Assembly (NCBI RefSeq): GCF_034314165.1
Contig: NZ_JAVIWK010000001.1
Span: 5,843,001 to 5,907,000, forward strand
Direction of reading: 5' to 3'
Source: Pseudomonas sp. Bout1
GTDB taxonomy: Bacteria > Pseudomonadota > Gammaproteobacteria > Pseudomonadales > Pseudomonadaceae
Length of the DNA stretch: 64,000 nucleotides
Under the pieces are notes generated by a model. That model did no database searches, was not told where the DNA came from, and saw nothing but the letters and a program-made list of their open reading frames with translations. This document shows positions 10,515-19,264 of this stretch, piece by piece. The translations under genes were made by a program, and so were the position numbers. Each line of letters opens with the position of its first letter. Positions within the stretch are counted from its first letter, which is position 1.

Positions 10515-12047
10515 ATGGTTTTCTCGTCCAATGTGTTCCTGTTTTTGTTCTTGCCGATCTTCCTCGGCTTGTACTACTTGAGCGGGCAACGCTATCGCAA
10601 TCTGCTGCTGCTGATTGCCAGCTACGTGTTCTACGCCTGGTGGCGAGTGGACTTCCTGGCGCTGTTCGCCGCCGTGACGCTGTGGAACTACTGGATCGGC
10701 CTCAAGGTCGGTGCAGCCGGCGTGCGTACCAAGCCAGCCCAACGCTGGCTGCTGTTGGGCGTGGCGGTCGACCTGTGCATCCTTGGCTACTTCAAGTACG
10801 CCAACTTCGGCGTCGACAGCATCAACCTGATGATGAAGTCGGCAGGTCTCGAACCTTTCATCCTGACCCACGTGCTGTTGCCGATCGGGATCTCGTTCTA
10901 CATCTTCGAGTCCATCAGCTACATCATCGACGTGTACCGCGGCGACACCCCGGCCACCCGCAACCTGATCGACTTTGCGGCGTTCGTGGCGATCTTCCCG
11001 CACCTGATCGCCGGCCCGGTGTTGCGCTTTCGCGACCTGGCCGACCAGTTCAACAACCGCACCCACACCCTCGATAAATTCTCCGAGGGTTGCACGCGGT
11101 TCATGCAGGGTTTCATCAAGAAGGTGTTCATCGCCGACACCCTGGCGGTGGTCGCCGACCATTGCTTTGCCCTGCAAAACCCAACCACGGGCGACGCGTG
11201 GCTCGGCGCACTGGCGTACACCGCGCAGCTCTACTTCGACTTCTCCGGCTACAGCGACATGGCCATCGGCCTGGGCTTGATGATGGGTTTTCGCTTCATG
11301 GAAAACTTCAAGCAGCCGTACATCAGCCAGTCGATCACCGAGTTCTGGCGGCGCTGGCACATCAGCCTGTCCACCTGGCTGCGTGACTACCTGTACATCA
11401 CCCTGGGCGGCAACCGTAAAGGCACGCTGACCACCTACCGCAACCTGTTCCTGACCATGCTGCTCGGTGGCCTGTGGCACGGGGCAAACATCACCTACAT
11501 CGTGTGGGGTGCCTGGCACGGCATGTGGCTGGCAATTGAAAAAGCCATCGGCCTCAACACCGCACCGCGCAGTTTCAACGTCGTGCGCTGGGCCTTCACC
11601 TTCCTGCTGGTGGTGATGGGCTGGGTGATCTTCCGCTCGGAAAACCTGCACGTCGCCGGCCGCATGTACGGTGCGATGTTCAGCTTTGGCGAGTGGTCGC
11701 TGTCGGAACTCAACCGCGCCAGCCTCACCGGCCTGCAAGTGGCAACCCTGGTGGTGGCGTACGCAACCCTGGCGTTCTTCGGTTTGCGCGACTTCTACCG
11801 CAATCGGCCGGCAGAAAAAGCCAAGCCGGCTGACCCAAGCCTGATCAAGGCCGTACCGGGCGACAACCCCGGCAGCATCCATCAGCCCGGCTACACCGTG
11901 GGCACCGAGGCCACCGTACAACCAGCCTACTGGACCGCCGCCTGGCCACGCTACGCCATGCGCGCCGCCGTACTGCTGTTGTTCGTGGCATCGATTCTCA
12001 AACTTTCGGCGCAGAGCTTCTCGCCGTTCCTTTACTTCCAGTTCTGA
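10515..12047 (+). CDS. algI: Alginate O-acetylation protein AlgI (MBOAT)
   Basis: Polytopic inner-membrane protein of the MBOAT family, thought to pass acetyl groups across the membrane to AlgJ/AlgX. It starts with a hydrophobic FLFLFLPIFLGLYYL segment. The MBOAT-typical catalytic histidine region GGLWHGANITYIVWGAWHG is present around residues 315-335. ATG 10515 has GGAGA seven bases upstream and gives 510 residues; TTG 10491 upstream is less likely. It follows two 7-G tracts (10457-10473). Confidence 0.95.
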   Translation: MVFSSNVFLFLFLPIFLGLYYLSGQRYRNLLLLIASYVFYAWWRVDFLALFAAVTLWNYWIGLKVGAAGVRTKPAQRWLLLGVAVDLCILGYFKYANFGVDSINLMMKSAGLEPFILTHVLLPIGISFYIFESISYIIDVYRGDTPATRNLIDFAAFVAIFPHLIAGPVLRFRDLADQFNNRTHTLDKFSEGCTRFMQGFIKKVFIADTLAVVADHCFALQNPTTGDAWLGALAYTAQLYFDFSGYSDMAIGLGLMMGFRFMENFKQPYISQSITEFWRRWHISLSTWLRDYLYITLGGNRKGTLTTYRNLFLTMLLGGLWHGANITYIVWGAWHGMWLAIEKAIGLNTAPRSFNVVRWAFTFLLVVMGWVIFRSENLHVAGRMYGAMFSFGEWSLSELNRASLTGLQVATLVVAYATLAFFGLRDFYRNRPAEKAKPADPSLIKAVPGDNPGSIHQPGYTVGTEATVQPAYWTAAWPRYAMRAAVLLLFVASILKLSAQSFSPFLYFQF

Positions 12048-12058
12048 GGGAGCCGACC

Positions 12059-13246
12059 ATGACCCGTTCATTACGCGTGCTCTATATCGCCTTGTTCCTG
12101 GCCGTGCTGTTGGCGCTGGGCGCCTGGTCGATGCGCAGTTTCTTCGGTTTCAGCACCAACGCCGACGCCACCGTGCTCAACGGCCGCTGGACCAAGGCCG
12201 TCGAAACGCATTACGACGACCAGTTCCCGATCAAGCGCCTGGGCACCAACCTGTGGGCAGCGCTGGACTACAAGCTGTTCAATGAAGGCCGGCCTGGCGT
12301 GGTGATTGGCCGCGATCACTGGTTGTACAGCGACGAAGAGTTCAACCCCATCGTCAATGAAGACCAGAACCTGCAAGGCAACTACGCCCTGGTGGAAGGC
12401 GTGCGCCAGAAGCTCAAGGCGCAAGGCATCCAACTGGTGATGGCGATCGTGCCGGCCAAGGTGCGCCTGTACCCGGAACACCTCGGCGAAGTGCAGCCTG
12501 CGAGCATCCACGCCGGCCTGTACCAGGACTTCCATGCCCGCATGGCCGCCGACAAGATCGTCGCCCCCGACCTGATGGGCCCGCTGCAACAGGCCAAGCT
12601 GCACGGCCAGCAAGTGTTCCTGCGCACCGACACCCACTGGACTCCGGATGGCGCCGAAGTAGCGGCCAAAACGTTGGCCACGACGATTGCCAACAAAACG
12701 CCCCTGAGCGGCGAGCCTCAACGCTTTATCACCGAAGCCGAGAAGACCGAACCGCACAAGGGTGACCTGCGCCTGTTCCTGCCGCTGGACCCGCTGTTCG
12801 AAAACCTGATGCCGCCCAAGGAGCCGCTGCAAAAACGCGTCACGCACCTGGCCGAAACCAAAGGCGACGACGCGCTGTTCACCGACAGCGAAACCCCGGT
12901 GGCACTGGTGGGCACGAGCTACAGCGCCAACCCGAACTGGAACTTTGTCGGCGCGCTGAAGCAAGCCCTGGGCAGCGACGTCATCAACTACTCAGAAGAC
13001 GGTCACGGCCCGATCCTGCCGATGCTCAGCTACCTGAAAAGCGACGACTTCAAGAACAGCCCGCCACAGGTGCTGATCTGGGAGTTTCCTGAACGTTATC
13101 TGCCCGTGAACAACGAAATCGGCGATGCCGACCCGCAGTGGGTCGCGCAACTCAAACAAGCCGGTATGCGCCAACAAAACATGGCACTGAACACCCCCGC
13201 CGTTAAACACATGAACTCCGAGACGCCCGACCGGGCGCAAAACTGA
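12059..13246 (+). CDS. algJ: Alginate O-acetyltransferase AlgJ
   Basis: Periplasmic, membrane-anchored SGNH-like acetyltransferase, homologous to AlgX. An N-terminal uncleaved signal anchor spans about residues 7-25. The Asp-x-His pair is D191/H193 (RTDTHWTPDG) and the probable nucleophile is S287 in GTSYS. 395 residues, close to the usual 391. GGGAG precedes ATG 12059 by a normal spacing, 11 nt after algI. Confidence 0.95.
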   Translation: MTRSLRVLYIALFLAVLLALGAWSMRSFFGFSTNADATVLNGRWTKAVETHYDDQFPIKRLGTNLWAALDYKLFNEGRPGVVIGRDHWLYSDEEFNPIVNEDQNLQGNYALVEGVRQKLKAQGIQLVMAIVPAKVRLYPEHLGEVQPASIHAGLYQDFHARMAADKIVAPDLMGPLQQAKLHGQQVFLRTDTHWTPDGAEVAAKTLATTIANKTPLSGEPQRFITEAEKTEPHKGDLRLFLPLDPLFENLMPPKEPLQKRVTHLAETKGDDALFTDSETPVALVGTSYSANPNWNFVGALKQALGSDVINYSEDGHGPILPMLSYLKSDDFKNSPPQVLIWEFPERYLPVNNEIGDADPQWVAQLKQAGMRQQNMALNTPAVKHMNSETPDRAQN

Positions 13247-13262
13247 AAGAGAGGTAACTCAC

Positions 13263-13910
13263 ATGACTTTCACTACTAACCTCGCAAAAACTTTTGCCCT
13301 CGTCGCCGGCATGAGCGTTGTTTCGATGTCTGCCTTCGCCGGTGGCGATGCCGCGCTCTACGGCCCCGTCGCGCCAAAAGGCTCCAGCTTTGTGCGGGTG
13401 TACAACGCCAGCAACCAGGAAGTCAGCGCCACCGTTGGCAGCACCAACCTCAACGAGGTTGCACCGCTGGCCAGCAGTGACTTCAGCTTCATGCCGGGCG
13501 GTGACTACAGCGCCAAGGTCGGCAGCCAGACCCTGCCGGTCAAGCTTGCCGCCGACCACTACTACACCCTGGTCAGCAGTGGCAGTGGCCAGCCGCAATT
13601 GATCGAGGAACCGCCATTCAAGAACAAGCAGAAATCCCTGGTGCGCGTGCAGAACCTCAGCGACAAGTCGCTGACCCTGAAAACCGCCGACGGCAAGACC
13701 GATGTGGTCCAGGCCGTGGCCGCCAAGGGCCGTGGCGAGCGCGAGATCAACCCGGTAAAGGTCAGCCTGGCGCTGTATGAGGGCGACAAAAAAGTCGGCG
13801 ACGTAAAACCAGTGGCCCTGGAGCGCGGTGAAGCCGCAGTGCTCTACGTCACCGGCACCGGCGCCAACCTATCGCCAGTGTGGGTCAAGCGCCCTGTGTC
13901 GACCCGCTGA
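13263..13910 (+). CDS. algF: Alginate O-acetylation adaptor AlgF
   Basis: Periplasmic protein required for alginate acetylation that lacks known catalytic motifs and is thought to link AlgJ with AlgX. A cleavable signal peptide is visible (residues 1-26, ending SAFA), followed by beta-rich sequence. 215 residues, the family length. The ribosome site GAGAGG is upstream. A REP element separates it from algA. Confidence 0.94.
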   Translation: MTFTTNLAKTFALVAGMSVVSMSAFAGGDAALYGPVAPKGSSFVRVYNASNQEVSATVGSTNLNEVAPLASSDFSFMPGGDYSAKVGSQTLPVKLAADHYYTLVSSGSGQPQLIEEPPFKNKQKSLVRVQNLSDKSLTLKTADGKTDVVQAVAAKGRGEREINPVKVSLALYEGDKKVGDVKPVALERGEAAVLYVTGTGANLSPVWVKRPVSTR

Positions 13911-13936
13911 TCAGATTTTCAGATTGACGCTGCCCC

Positions 13937-14026
13937 CTGTGGGAGCTGGCTTGCCTGCGATGCGGACAACGCGGTGTATCAGGTACACCGAGGTGATGCC
14001 ATCGCGGGCAAGCCCGGCTCCCACAG
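13937..14026. repeat. REP palindrome between algF and algA
   Basis: The left part has CTGTGGGAGCTGGCTTGCC and the right part GGGCAAGCCCGGCTCCCACAG, an imperfect palindrome of the same family as the elements in algK and in the algL-algI gap. It occupies most of the 149-nt gap. Confidence 0.88.
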
Positions 14027-14059
14027 GCTCTGACCCATATTGATTCAAGGAGAAACACC

Positions 14060-15511
14060 ATGATCCCAGTAATCCTTTCCGGTGGTAGCGGCTCACGTCT
14101 CTGGCCGCTTTCGCGTAAACAGTTTCCCAAGCAGTTCCTGGCCCTGACCGGCGAGCACACCTTGTTCCAGCAAACCCTGGAGCGCCTGGTATTCGACGGC
14201 ATGGACGCGCCCATCGTGGTCTGCAACAAGGACCACCGCTTTATCGTCAACGAGCAACTGGCCGCCCGCAAACTCGACACCCAGCGCATCCTGATGGAAC
14301 CGTTCGGCCGCAACACCGCGCCGGCCGTAGCCCTGACGGCAATGATGCTGGTCAACGAAGGCCGTGACGAATTGATGCTGGTGCTGCCCGCCGACCACGT
14401 ACTGGACGACCAGAAAGCCCTGCAACGCGCCCTGGCTTTGGCCACCGTGGCGGCCGAGCGCGGCGAGATGGTGCTGTTCGGCGTACCGGCAACCCGTCCG
14501 GAAACCGGCTACGGCTACATCAAGTCGACCAACGATTCGCTGCTGCCCGAGGGCGTCAGCCGCGTGCAACAGTTCGTTGAAAAACCCGATGAAAAACGCG
14601 CGATCGAGTTCGTCAAAAGCGGGGGTTATTTCTGGAACAGCGGCATGTTCCTGTTCCGCGCCAGCCGCTTCCTCGAAGAACTGAAAAAGCACGATCCAGA
14701 CATCTACGACACCTGCATGCTGACCCTGGAACGCAGCGAACAGACCGCCGACACCATCGACATCGACGCCTCGACCTTCGCCTGCTGCCCGGACAACTCC
14801 ATCGACTACGCCGTGATGGAAAAAACCCAACTGGCCTGCGTCGTACCCTTGAGCGCTGGCTGGAGCGACGTGGGTTGCTGGGCATCGCTGTGGGACGTAA
14901 ACGAAAAAGACGCCAACGGTAACGTCAGCAAGGGCGATGTGGTGATCCAGGACAGCCGCAACTGCATGATCCACGGCAACGGCAAACTGGTGTCGGTGAT
15001 CGGCCTGGAAAACATCGTGGTGGTGGAAACCAAGGACGCGATGATGATTGCCCACAAGGACAAGGTCCAGGGCGTCAAGCAGATGGTCAACACCCTCAAC
15101 GAACAGGGCCGCAGCGAAACCCAGAACCACTGCGAGGTCTACCGTCCGTGGGGCTCGTATGACTCGGTGGACATGGGCGGCCGCTTCCAGGTCAAGCACA
15201 TCTCGGTCAAGCCGGGCGCGTGCCTGTCGTTGCAGATGCACCACCACCGCGCCGAACACTGGATCGTGGTCAGCGGCACCGCCGAAGTCACCTGTGACGA
15301 GAACGTGTTCCTGCTCACCGAAAACCAGTCGACCTACATCCCGATTGCCTCGGTGCACCGCTTGCGCAACCCGGGCAAGATCCCGCTGGAGATTATCGAG
15401 GTGCAGTCCGGCAGCTACCTGGGTGAAGACGATATCGAGCGTTTTGAAGACATCTACGGTCGGTCGACGCCAATCGAGCGTGGCGTGTCGGTGAAAACCA
15501 TCGCGCAGTAA
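14060..15511 (+). CDS. algA: Mannose-6-phosphate isomerase / GDP-mannose pyrophosphorylase AlgA
   Basis: Bifunctional type II PMI-GMP enzyme supplying GDP-mannose: fructose-6-P to mannose-6-P, and mannose-1-P plus GTP to GDP-mannose. The N-terminal nucleotidyltransferase domain starts with the pyrophosphorylase signature GGSGSRLWPLSRKQFPKQF (residues 8-26). The C-terminal cupin isomerase domain (about 350-470) has the metal-binding HHHRAEHW segment. 483 residues. AAGGAG lies upstream of ATG 14060. It is the last gene of the alginate operon. Confidence 0.96.
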   Translation: MIPVILSGGSGSRLWPLSRKQFPKQFLALTGEHTLFQQTLERLVFDGMDAPIVVCNKDHRFIVNEQLAARKLDTQRILMEPFGRNTAPAVALTAMMLVNEGRDELMLVLPADHVLDDQKALQRALALATVAAERGEMVLFGVPATRPETGYGYIKSTNDSLLPEGVSRVQQFVEKPDEKRAIEFVKSGGYFWNSGMFLFRASRFLEELKKHDPDIYDTCMLTLERSEQTADTIDIDASTFACCPDNSIDYAVMEKTQLACVVPLSAGWSDVGCWASLWDVNEKDANGNVSKGDVVIQDSRNCMIHGNGKLVSVIGLENIVVVETKDAMMIAHKDKVQGVKQMVNTLNEQGRSETQNHCEVYRPWGSYDSVDMGGRFQVKHISVKPGACLSLQMHHHRAEHWIVVSGTAEVTCDENVFLLTENQSTYIPIASVHRLRNPGKIPLEIIEVQSGSYLGEDDIERFEDIYGRSTPIERGVSVKTIAQ

Positions 15512-15526
15512 ACAGAGCAGCACAAG

Positions 15527-15585
15527 AAGCCCCCGCCCCACCGACTGCGTCCCCTATCCGCAGCCGGTGGGCCGGGGGCTTTTTC
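15527..15585 (+). terminator. Rho-independent terminator of the alginate operon
   Basis: A long GC-rich hairpin (AGCCCCCGCCCCACCGACTG paired, with small mismatches, with the segment ending CCGGTGGGCCGGGGGCT) is followed by TTTTTCTTT. It starts 16 nt after the algA stop. Confidence 0.9.
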
Positions 15586-15665
15586 TTTGGGGCCGGGGAA
15601 CCCGAAGATGGTCAACTCCACCTACGCTTAGTTAGGATGCCCGTCCCGTTTTCGAGGTTGTTGCC

Positions 15666-16130
15666 ATGTTCTTTGGTGTCTTGCTGATTATCACCTGGCT
15701 GATCCTCTTGCTGCGCTACCCCGCCAAGGCGTTACCGGTTTCCCTCGCCGCCGCCGTCGGCCTGGGCCTGGTGGCGGTATGGGTGGTGTGGCTGGACAAC
15801 CGCGAGGCCCAGCAATTGGCGCGCCTCGAACTGCGCACCCTATACGCCCCCAAGGAATGCCCGGCGGACCGCCCGCTCAAACTCACCTTGAACAACGGCA
15901 ACAACGTTCCGCTGACCGAACTGCGCTGGCGCATCGCGGCCTATGCGCCGGGCGATACGGTCAACCTGGCGGATAACGTGTACGCTGCCCCGCGCTACCG
16001 CGGCCCTGGCGAGTTGCAGGCCGGCGCCACCTGGGAAGACTGCCTGCCGGTGCCGCCGCTGCGCCCCGGCTACCGCCCGCAAACCCTGGAGTTTCGCGCC
16101 GAGCACCTGCAAGGCAGCTTCTCTGACTAA
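15666..16130 (+). CDS. Small membrane protein of unknown function
   Basis: 154 residues. Two hydrophobic helices at the N-terminus (about 2-18 and 24-45) are followed by a soluble, probably periplasmic domain of about 105 residues with two cysteines (KECPADRP and WEDCLPVP) that could form a disulphide. Similar Pseudomonas proteins are often labelled multidrug transporter, but the sequence gives no support for transport. It lies between the alginate terminator and an SDR gene 20 nt downstream, likely a two-gene transcript. Confidence 0.75.
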   Translation: MFFGVLLIITWLILLLRYPAKALPVSLAAAVGLGLVAVWVVWLDNREAQQLARLELRTLYAPKECPADRPLKLTLNNGNNVPLTELRWRIAAYAPGDTVNLADNVYAAPRYRGPGELQAGATWEDCLPVPPLRPGYRPQTLEFRAEHLQGSFSD

Positions 16131-16150
16131 TCACCACAAAGGACTGACCC

Positions 16151-16966
16151 ATGCCCAACGTACTGATCACCGGGTGCTCCAGTGGCATTGGCCGTGCCCT
16201 GGCGGATGCCTTCAAGCAAGCCGGTTTTGACGTTTGGGCCAGCGCCCGGCGCAGCGAGGATGTGGCGGCACTCGCCAGCGCCGGTTTTAACGCGGTGCAA
16301 CTGGACGTCAACGACAGCGCTGCACTGGCGCAATTGGCCGGGCAGGTCGGCGAGCTGGACGTGCTGATCAACAACGCCGGCTACGGCGCCATGGGCCCGC
16401 TGCTCGACGGCGGCACCCAGGCGATGCAGCAGCAATTCGAGACCAACGTATTCTCGGTGGTCGGCGTGACCCAGGCGCTGTTCCCGGCCCTGCGCCAGCG
16501 CAAAGGGCTGGTGGTGAATATCGGCAGTGTCTCGGGTGTGCTGGTCACCCCGTTTGCCGGTGCGTACTGCGCCTCGAAAGCGGCGGTGCACGCCTTGAGC
16601 GATGCGTTGCGCATGGAACTGGCACCCTTCGGCGTGCGAGTGATGGAAGTGCAGCCGGGCGCCATCGACACCCACTTTGCGAAAAACGCAGGTACCCAGG
16701 CCGAACTGTTGATCAATGAAAAGTCGCCCTGGTGGCCACTGCGCGAAAGCATCCGCGCCCGGGCCAAGGCCTCCCAGGATCGGCCTACGCCCGCTCGCGA
16801 TTTTGCCGCGGATGTATTGAAGGCCGTGCAACAGACAACACCGCCGCGTCTGTTGCGCTCGGGTAATGGCTGCCGGGCATTGCCATTGATGGCGGCGTTG
16901 CTGCCCAAGGGTTTGCTGGAGACCGTATTGAAAAAGCGCTTTGGCCTAAGCGGCCAGCTCCAGTGA
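16151..16966 (+). CDS. SDR family oxidoreductase
   Basis: 271-residue classical short-chain dehydrogenase/reductase. The Rossmann cofactor motif TGCSSGIG is at residues 7-14, an NNAG-type motif follows (INNAGYG), and the catalytic YxxxK is Y139-K143 (YCASK) with an upstream serine in the IGSVSG segment. The arginines after beta-2 (SARRSED) suggest NADP(H) preference. The substrate cannot be deduced. AAAGGA is upstream of the ATG. The gene converges on a LysR gene across a long palindrome. Confidence 0.88.
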   Translation: MPNVLITGCSSGIGRALADAFKQAGFDVWASARRSEDVAALASAGFNAVQLDVNDSAALAQLAGQVGELDVLINNAGYGAMGPLLDGGTQAMQQQFETNVFSVVGVTQALFPALRQRKGLVVNIGSVSGVLVTPFAGAYCASKAAVHALSDALRMELAPFGVRVMEVQPGAIDTHFAKNAGTQAELLINEKSPWWPLRESIRARAKASQDRPTPARDFAADVLKAVQQTTPPRLLRSGNGCRALPLMAALLPKGLLETVLKKRFGLSGQLQ

Positions 16967-16970
16967 CGCC

Positions 16971-17086
16971 CCGTAGCAGCTGTCGAGCCCCAGCGAGGCT
17001 GCGTCAGGCGCGCCTCGGTTCATCGCCTGGCTCGTTAATCGAGGTGCTGCCGACGCAGCCTCGCTGGGGCTCGACAGCTGCTACGG
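16971..17086. repeat. 35-bp perfect inverted repeat between convergent genes
   Basis: Arms at 16971-17005 and 17052-17086 are exact reverse complements over 35 bp, with a 46-nt centre. The left arm starts 5 nt after the SDR stop. The right arm contains the stop codon of the convergent LysR gene (TAG at 17081-17083, minus strand). As RNA it would form a very stable hairpin for either transcript, but no T run follows. Confidence 0.9.
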
Positions 17087-17962
17087 GTGGGTAAGGCGGG
17101 GCTGTTTCATGAAATCAATGAAGGCCCGCACTTTCAGGGGTAGATGCCGGGTGTCCGGGTACAGCGCATACACACCCTGCGGCGCAAACCGATGACCCGG
17201 CAGCAACCGCACCAAACGCCCCGCATCCAGGTCTTCCTGCACCAGCCACTGGGGCAGGATCGCCACGCCATGCCCACGCACGGCAAACGCCTGGAGAATG
17301 GCGGCACTGTCGGCAACCAGTGAAGCCTTGCCGGGGCCTGGACGATACAGGTGCTCATGGCCGGCCGGGTCAACCACCGTCAACTCCGTCAGCCGCCCGT
17401 GCCCCAGCTTGGGCAGTTGCTCCAGTTCATCCAGCGTGGTGACCCCGGCAAACCCCGGTGCAGCCACGGCGAGGATTTCGTAGCTCGACAGTTGCACCGC
17501 CCGATGATTGGAGTCGAGCATCCGCCCCAGTCGAATGGCCACATCGAAGCGCTCGGAGATCAGGTCGGCGTGACTGGAGGAGGTGGATAACTGGATGTTC
17601 AATTCCGGGTGCAGGCCGCGAAAGGTTTCCACTGCCGGCACCACCACCGCCAATCCGTATTCGACGGTGGTGGTGATCCGCAATGTGCCCTTGAGCTGGC
17701 TGTGCTCCGAACGGGCCTCTTCCACCGCCAGGCGCGCTTCTTCCAGCATGCGCGTGCAGCGCAGGTAAAAGCGTTCGCCCGCATCGGTCAGTGCCAGTTG
17801 CCGCGTACTGCGGGTCAGCAGGGTCACGCCCAGCTCGGCTTCCAGGCGCTTGAGGTTGAAGCTCACCACCGCGCGCGTCTGCCCGAGGAAATCAGCGGCT
17901 GCAGTCAACGATCCGGCCTCGACCACGGCCTTGAAGGTGTCGAAACGATCCAGGCTGACCAT
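17081..17962 (-). CDS. LysR family transcriptional regulator
   Basis: 293 residues with the N-terminal winged helix-turn-helix (residues 3-62, FKAVVEAGSLTAAADFLGQTRAVVS region) and a periplasmic-binding-like effector domain. It is divergent from the MFS transporter gene at 18074, so it probably controls that gene. A 10-bp perfect inverted repeat lies in the shared upstream region (17977-17999). AGGAG precedes the ATG. The effector is unknown. The last codons and the stop overlap the palindrome at 16971-17086. Confidence 0.9.
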   Translation of the reverse strand: MVSLDRFDTFKAVVEAGSLTAAADFLGQTRAVVSFNLKRLEAELGVTLLTRSTRQLALTDAGERFYLRCTRMLEEARLAVEEARSEHSQLKGTLRITTTVEYGLAVVVPAVETFRGLHPELNIQLSTSSSHADLISERFDVAIRLGRMLDSNHRAVQLSSYEILAVAAPGFAGVTTLDELEQLPKLGHGRLTELTVVDPAGHEHLYRPGPGKASLVADSAAILQAFAVRGHGVAILPQWLVQEDLDAGRLVRLLPGHRFAPQGVYALYPDTRHLPLKVRAFIDFMKQPRLTHP

Positions 17963-17976
17963 AAGCCACGCACTCC

Positions 17977-17999
17977 TTTGTCAAAATATTTTTGACAAA
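17977..17999. promoter_or_regulatory. Candidate LysR operator (inverted repeat)
   Basis: TTTGTCAAAA is repeated as its exact reverse complement TTTTGACAAA across a 3-nt centre. It sits 15 nt upstream of the LysR start and about 75 nt upstream of the divergent MFS gene. The size and symmetry suit a dimeric regulator; binding is inferred. Confidence 0.55.
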
Positions 18000-18073
18000 C
18001 TAACAGTCAAACCGCTGTTTCCCAAGTGCCCGCACCCGCCTATCCTGCCGCCATCCACAGCAGGAACCGCGCA

Positions 18074-19264
18074 ATGAACTACCGCTCGAAAGTCACCTGG
18101 ATCTTTCTAATGGGCTTCGCCCTCGACCTGGTGAACATGTTTGTCGCCACCATCGCTTACCCGGACATCGCCCGCGAGTTGCACGCCTCGGTCACGCAAC
18201 TGGCATGGATCGGCAACGCCTACATGCTCGGCCTGACTGTGGTGATTCCCCTGAGCGTTTGGCTGGCGGCGCTGCTGGGAGAGCGACGGTTGATTGCCAT
18301 CAGCCTGTTACTGTTCGGCGTGGCCTCGGTGCTGGTGGGCCAGGCCGCCTCGATTGAAGCGCTGATCGGCTGGCGCCTGTTGCAGGGCTTGGGCGGCGGC
18401 CTGTTGATTCCGGTGGGGCAAGCCTTGGCCTATCGGCATTTTCCGCCGGCACAACGCAGCCAACTGACAGCCAGGGTCATGCTGGTGGCGCTGCTGATTC
18501 CGGCGTTGTCGCCAGCATTGGGCGGCCTGGTGGTGGACAGCGTGTCGTGGCGCTGGATCTTTTTCGCCAACCTGCCGCTGGCGCTGATCACCATGATGCT
18601 GACCTTGCGCTGGCTGGTGGCGGACACGCCCGCGTCCACACGCCCGGCGCTGGAGCTCGGTCACGTATTGGGCCAGGCCCGCCGCCCGATGCTGCGGGTC
18701 GCGATGCTGGTTTACCTGTTCATCCCGGGGGTGTTTATCGGCACCAGCCTGGTGGCGACTCTTTATCTGCACGGTCTTGGCTTTACCGCCAGCCTCATCG
18801 GCGCGCTGATGCTGCCGTGGGCGCTGGCCTCGGGGCTGGCGATTGCCTTGAGCAAAAAACTGTTCAATCGCTGCGGGCCGAGGCCGCTGCTGCTAGCGGG
18901 CATGCTGCTGCAAGCCCTCGGCATCCTGTTGCTGATAGAGCCGCACCCGGTTGCCGTGGTGCTCGCCTACCTCCTGATGGGACTGGGTGGCAGCCTGTGC
19001 AGCAGCACCGCGCAAACCCTGGCCTTTCTCGACATTCCGGCCGAGCGCATGGGGCATGCCAGCGCCTTGTGGAACATCAATCGGCAATTGAGTTTTTGCC
19101 TCAGTGCCGCCGTGCTCAGTGGGGTGCTGGCTGCGCTGGACTCGTTCACCGTCACCTTCTCGATTGCCGCAGCGTTGACCCTGTTTCCGTTATTTGCAGT
19201 ACTGTGCCTGGATGCGTCCAAGGTACGGACACTGCTTCACCCTGCCAGCGAGCCCACACGATGA
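18074..19264 (+). CDS. MFS transporter (drug/metabolite efflux type)
   Basis: 396-residue major facilitator protein with about 12 hydrophobic segments. TM1 carries an acidic residue (ALDLVNMF). A conserved loop (WLAALLGERR) and a motif-C-like stretch in TM5 (LIPALSPALGGLVVD) suggest a drug:H+ antiporter of the DHA type. ATG 18074 follows a weak purine-rich site; an upstream in-frame ATG at 18026 lacks a ribosome site. The stop overlaps the next start as ATGA. Confidence 0.88.
   Translation: MNYRSKVTWIFLMGFALDLVNMFVATIAYPDIARELHASVTQLAWIGNAYMLGLTVVIPLSVWLAALLGERRLIAISLLLFGVASVLVGQAASIEALIGWRLLQGLGGGLLIPVGQALAYRHFPPAQRSQLTARVMLVALLIPALSPALGGLVVDSVSWRWIFFANLPLALITMMLTLRWLVADTPASTRPALELGHVLGQARRPMLRVAMLVYLFIPGVFIGTSLVATLYLHGLGFTASLIGALMLPWALASGLAIALSKKLFNRCGPRPLLLAGMLLQALGILLLIEPHPVAVVLAYLLMGLGGSLCSSTAQTLAFLDIPAERMGHASALWNINRQLSFCLSAAVLSGVLAALDSFTVTFSIAAALTLFPLFAVLCLDASKVRTLLHPASEPTR

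Noticed and set aside
15666..16130. Multidrug transporter label for the 154-residue membrane protein
   Set aside because: Two membrane helices and a small soluble domain do not match any transporter family that I recognise; left as unknown function.
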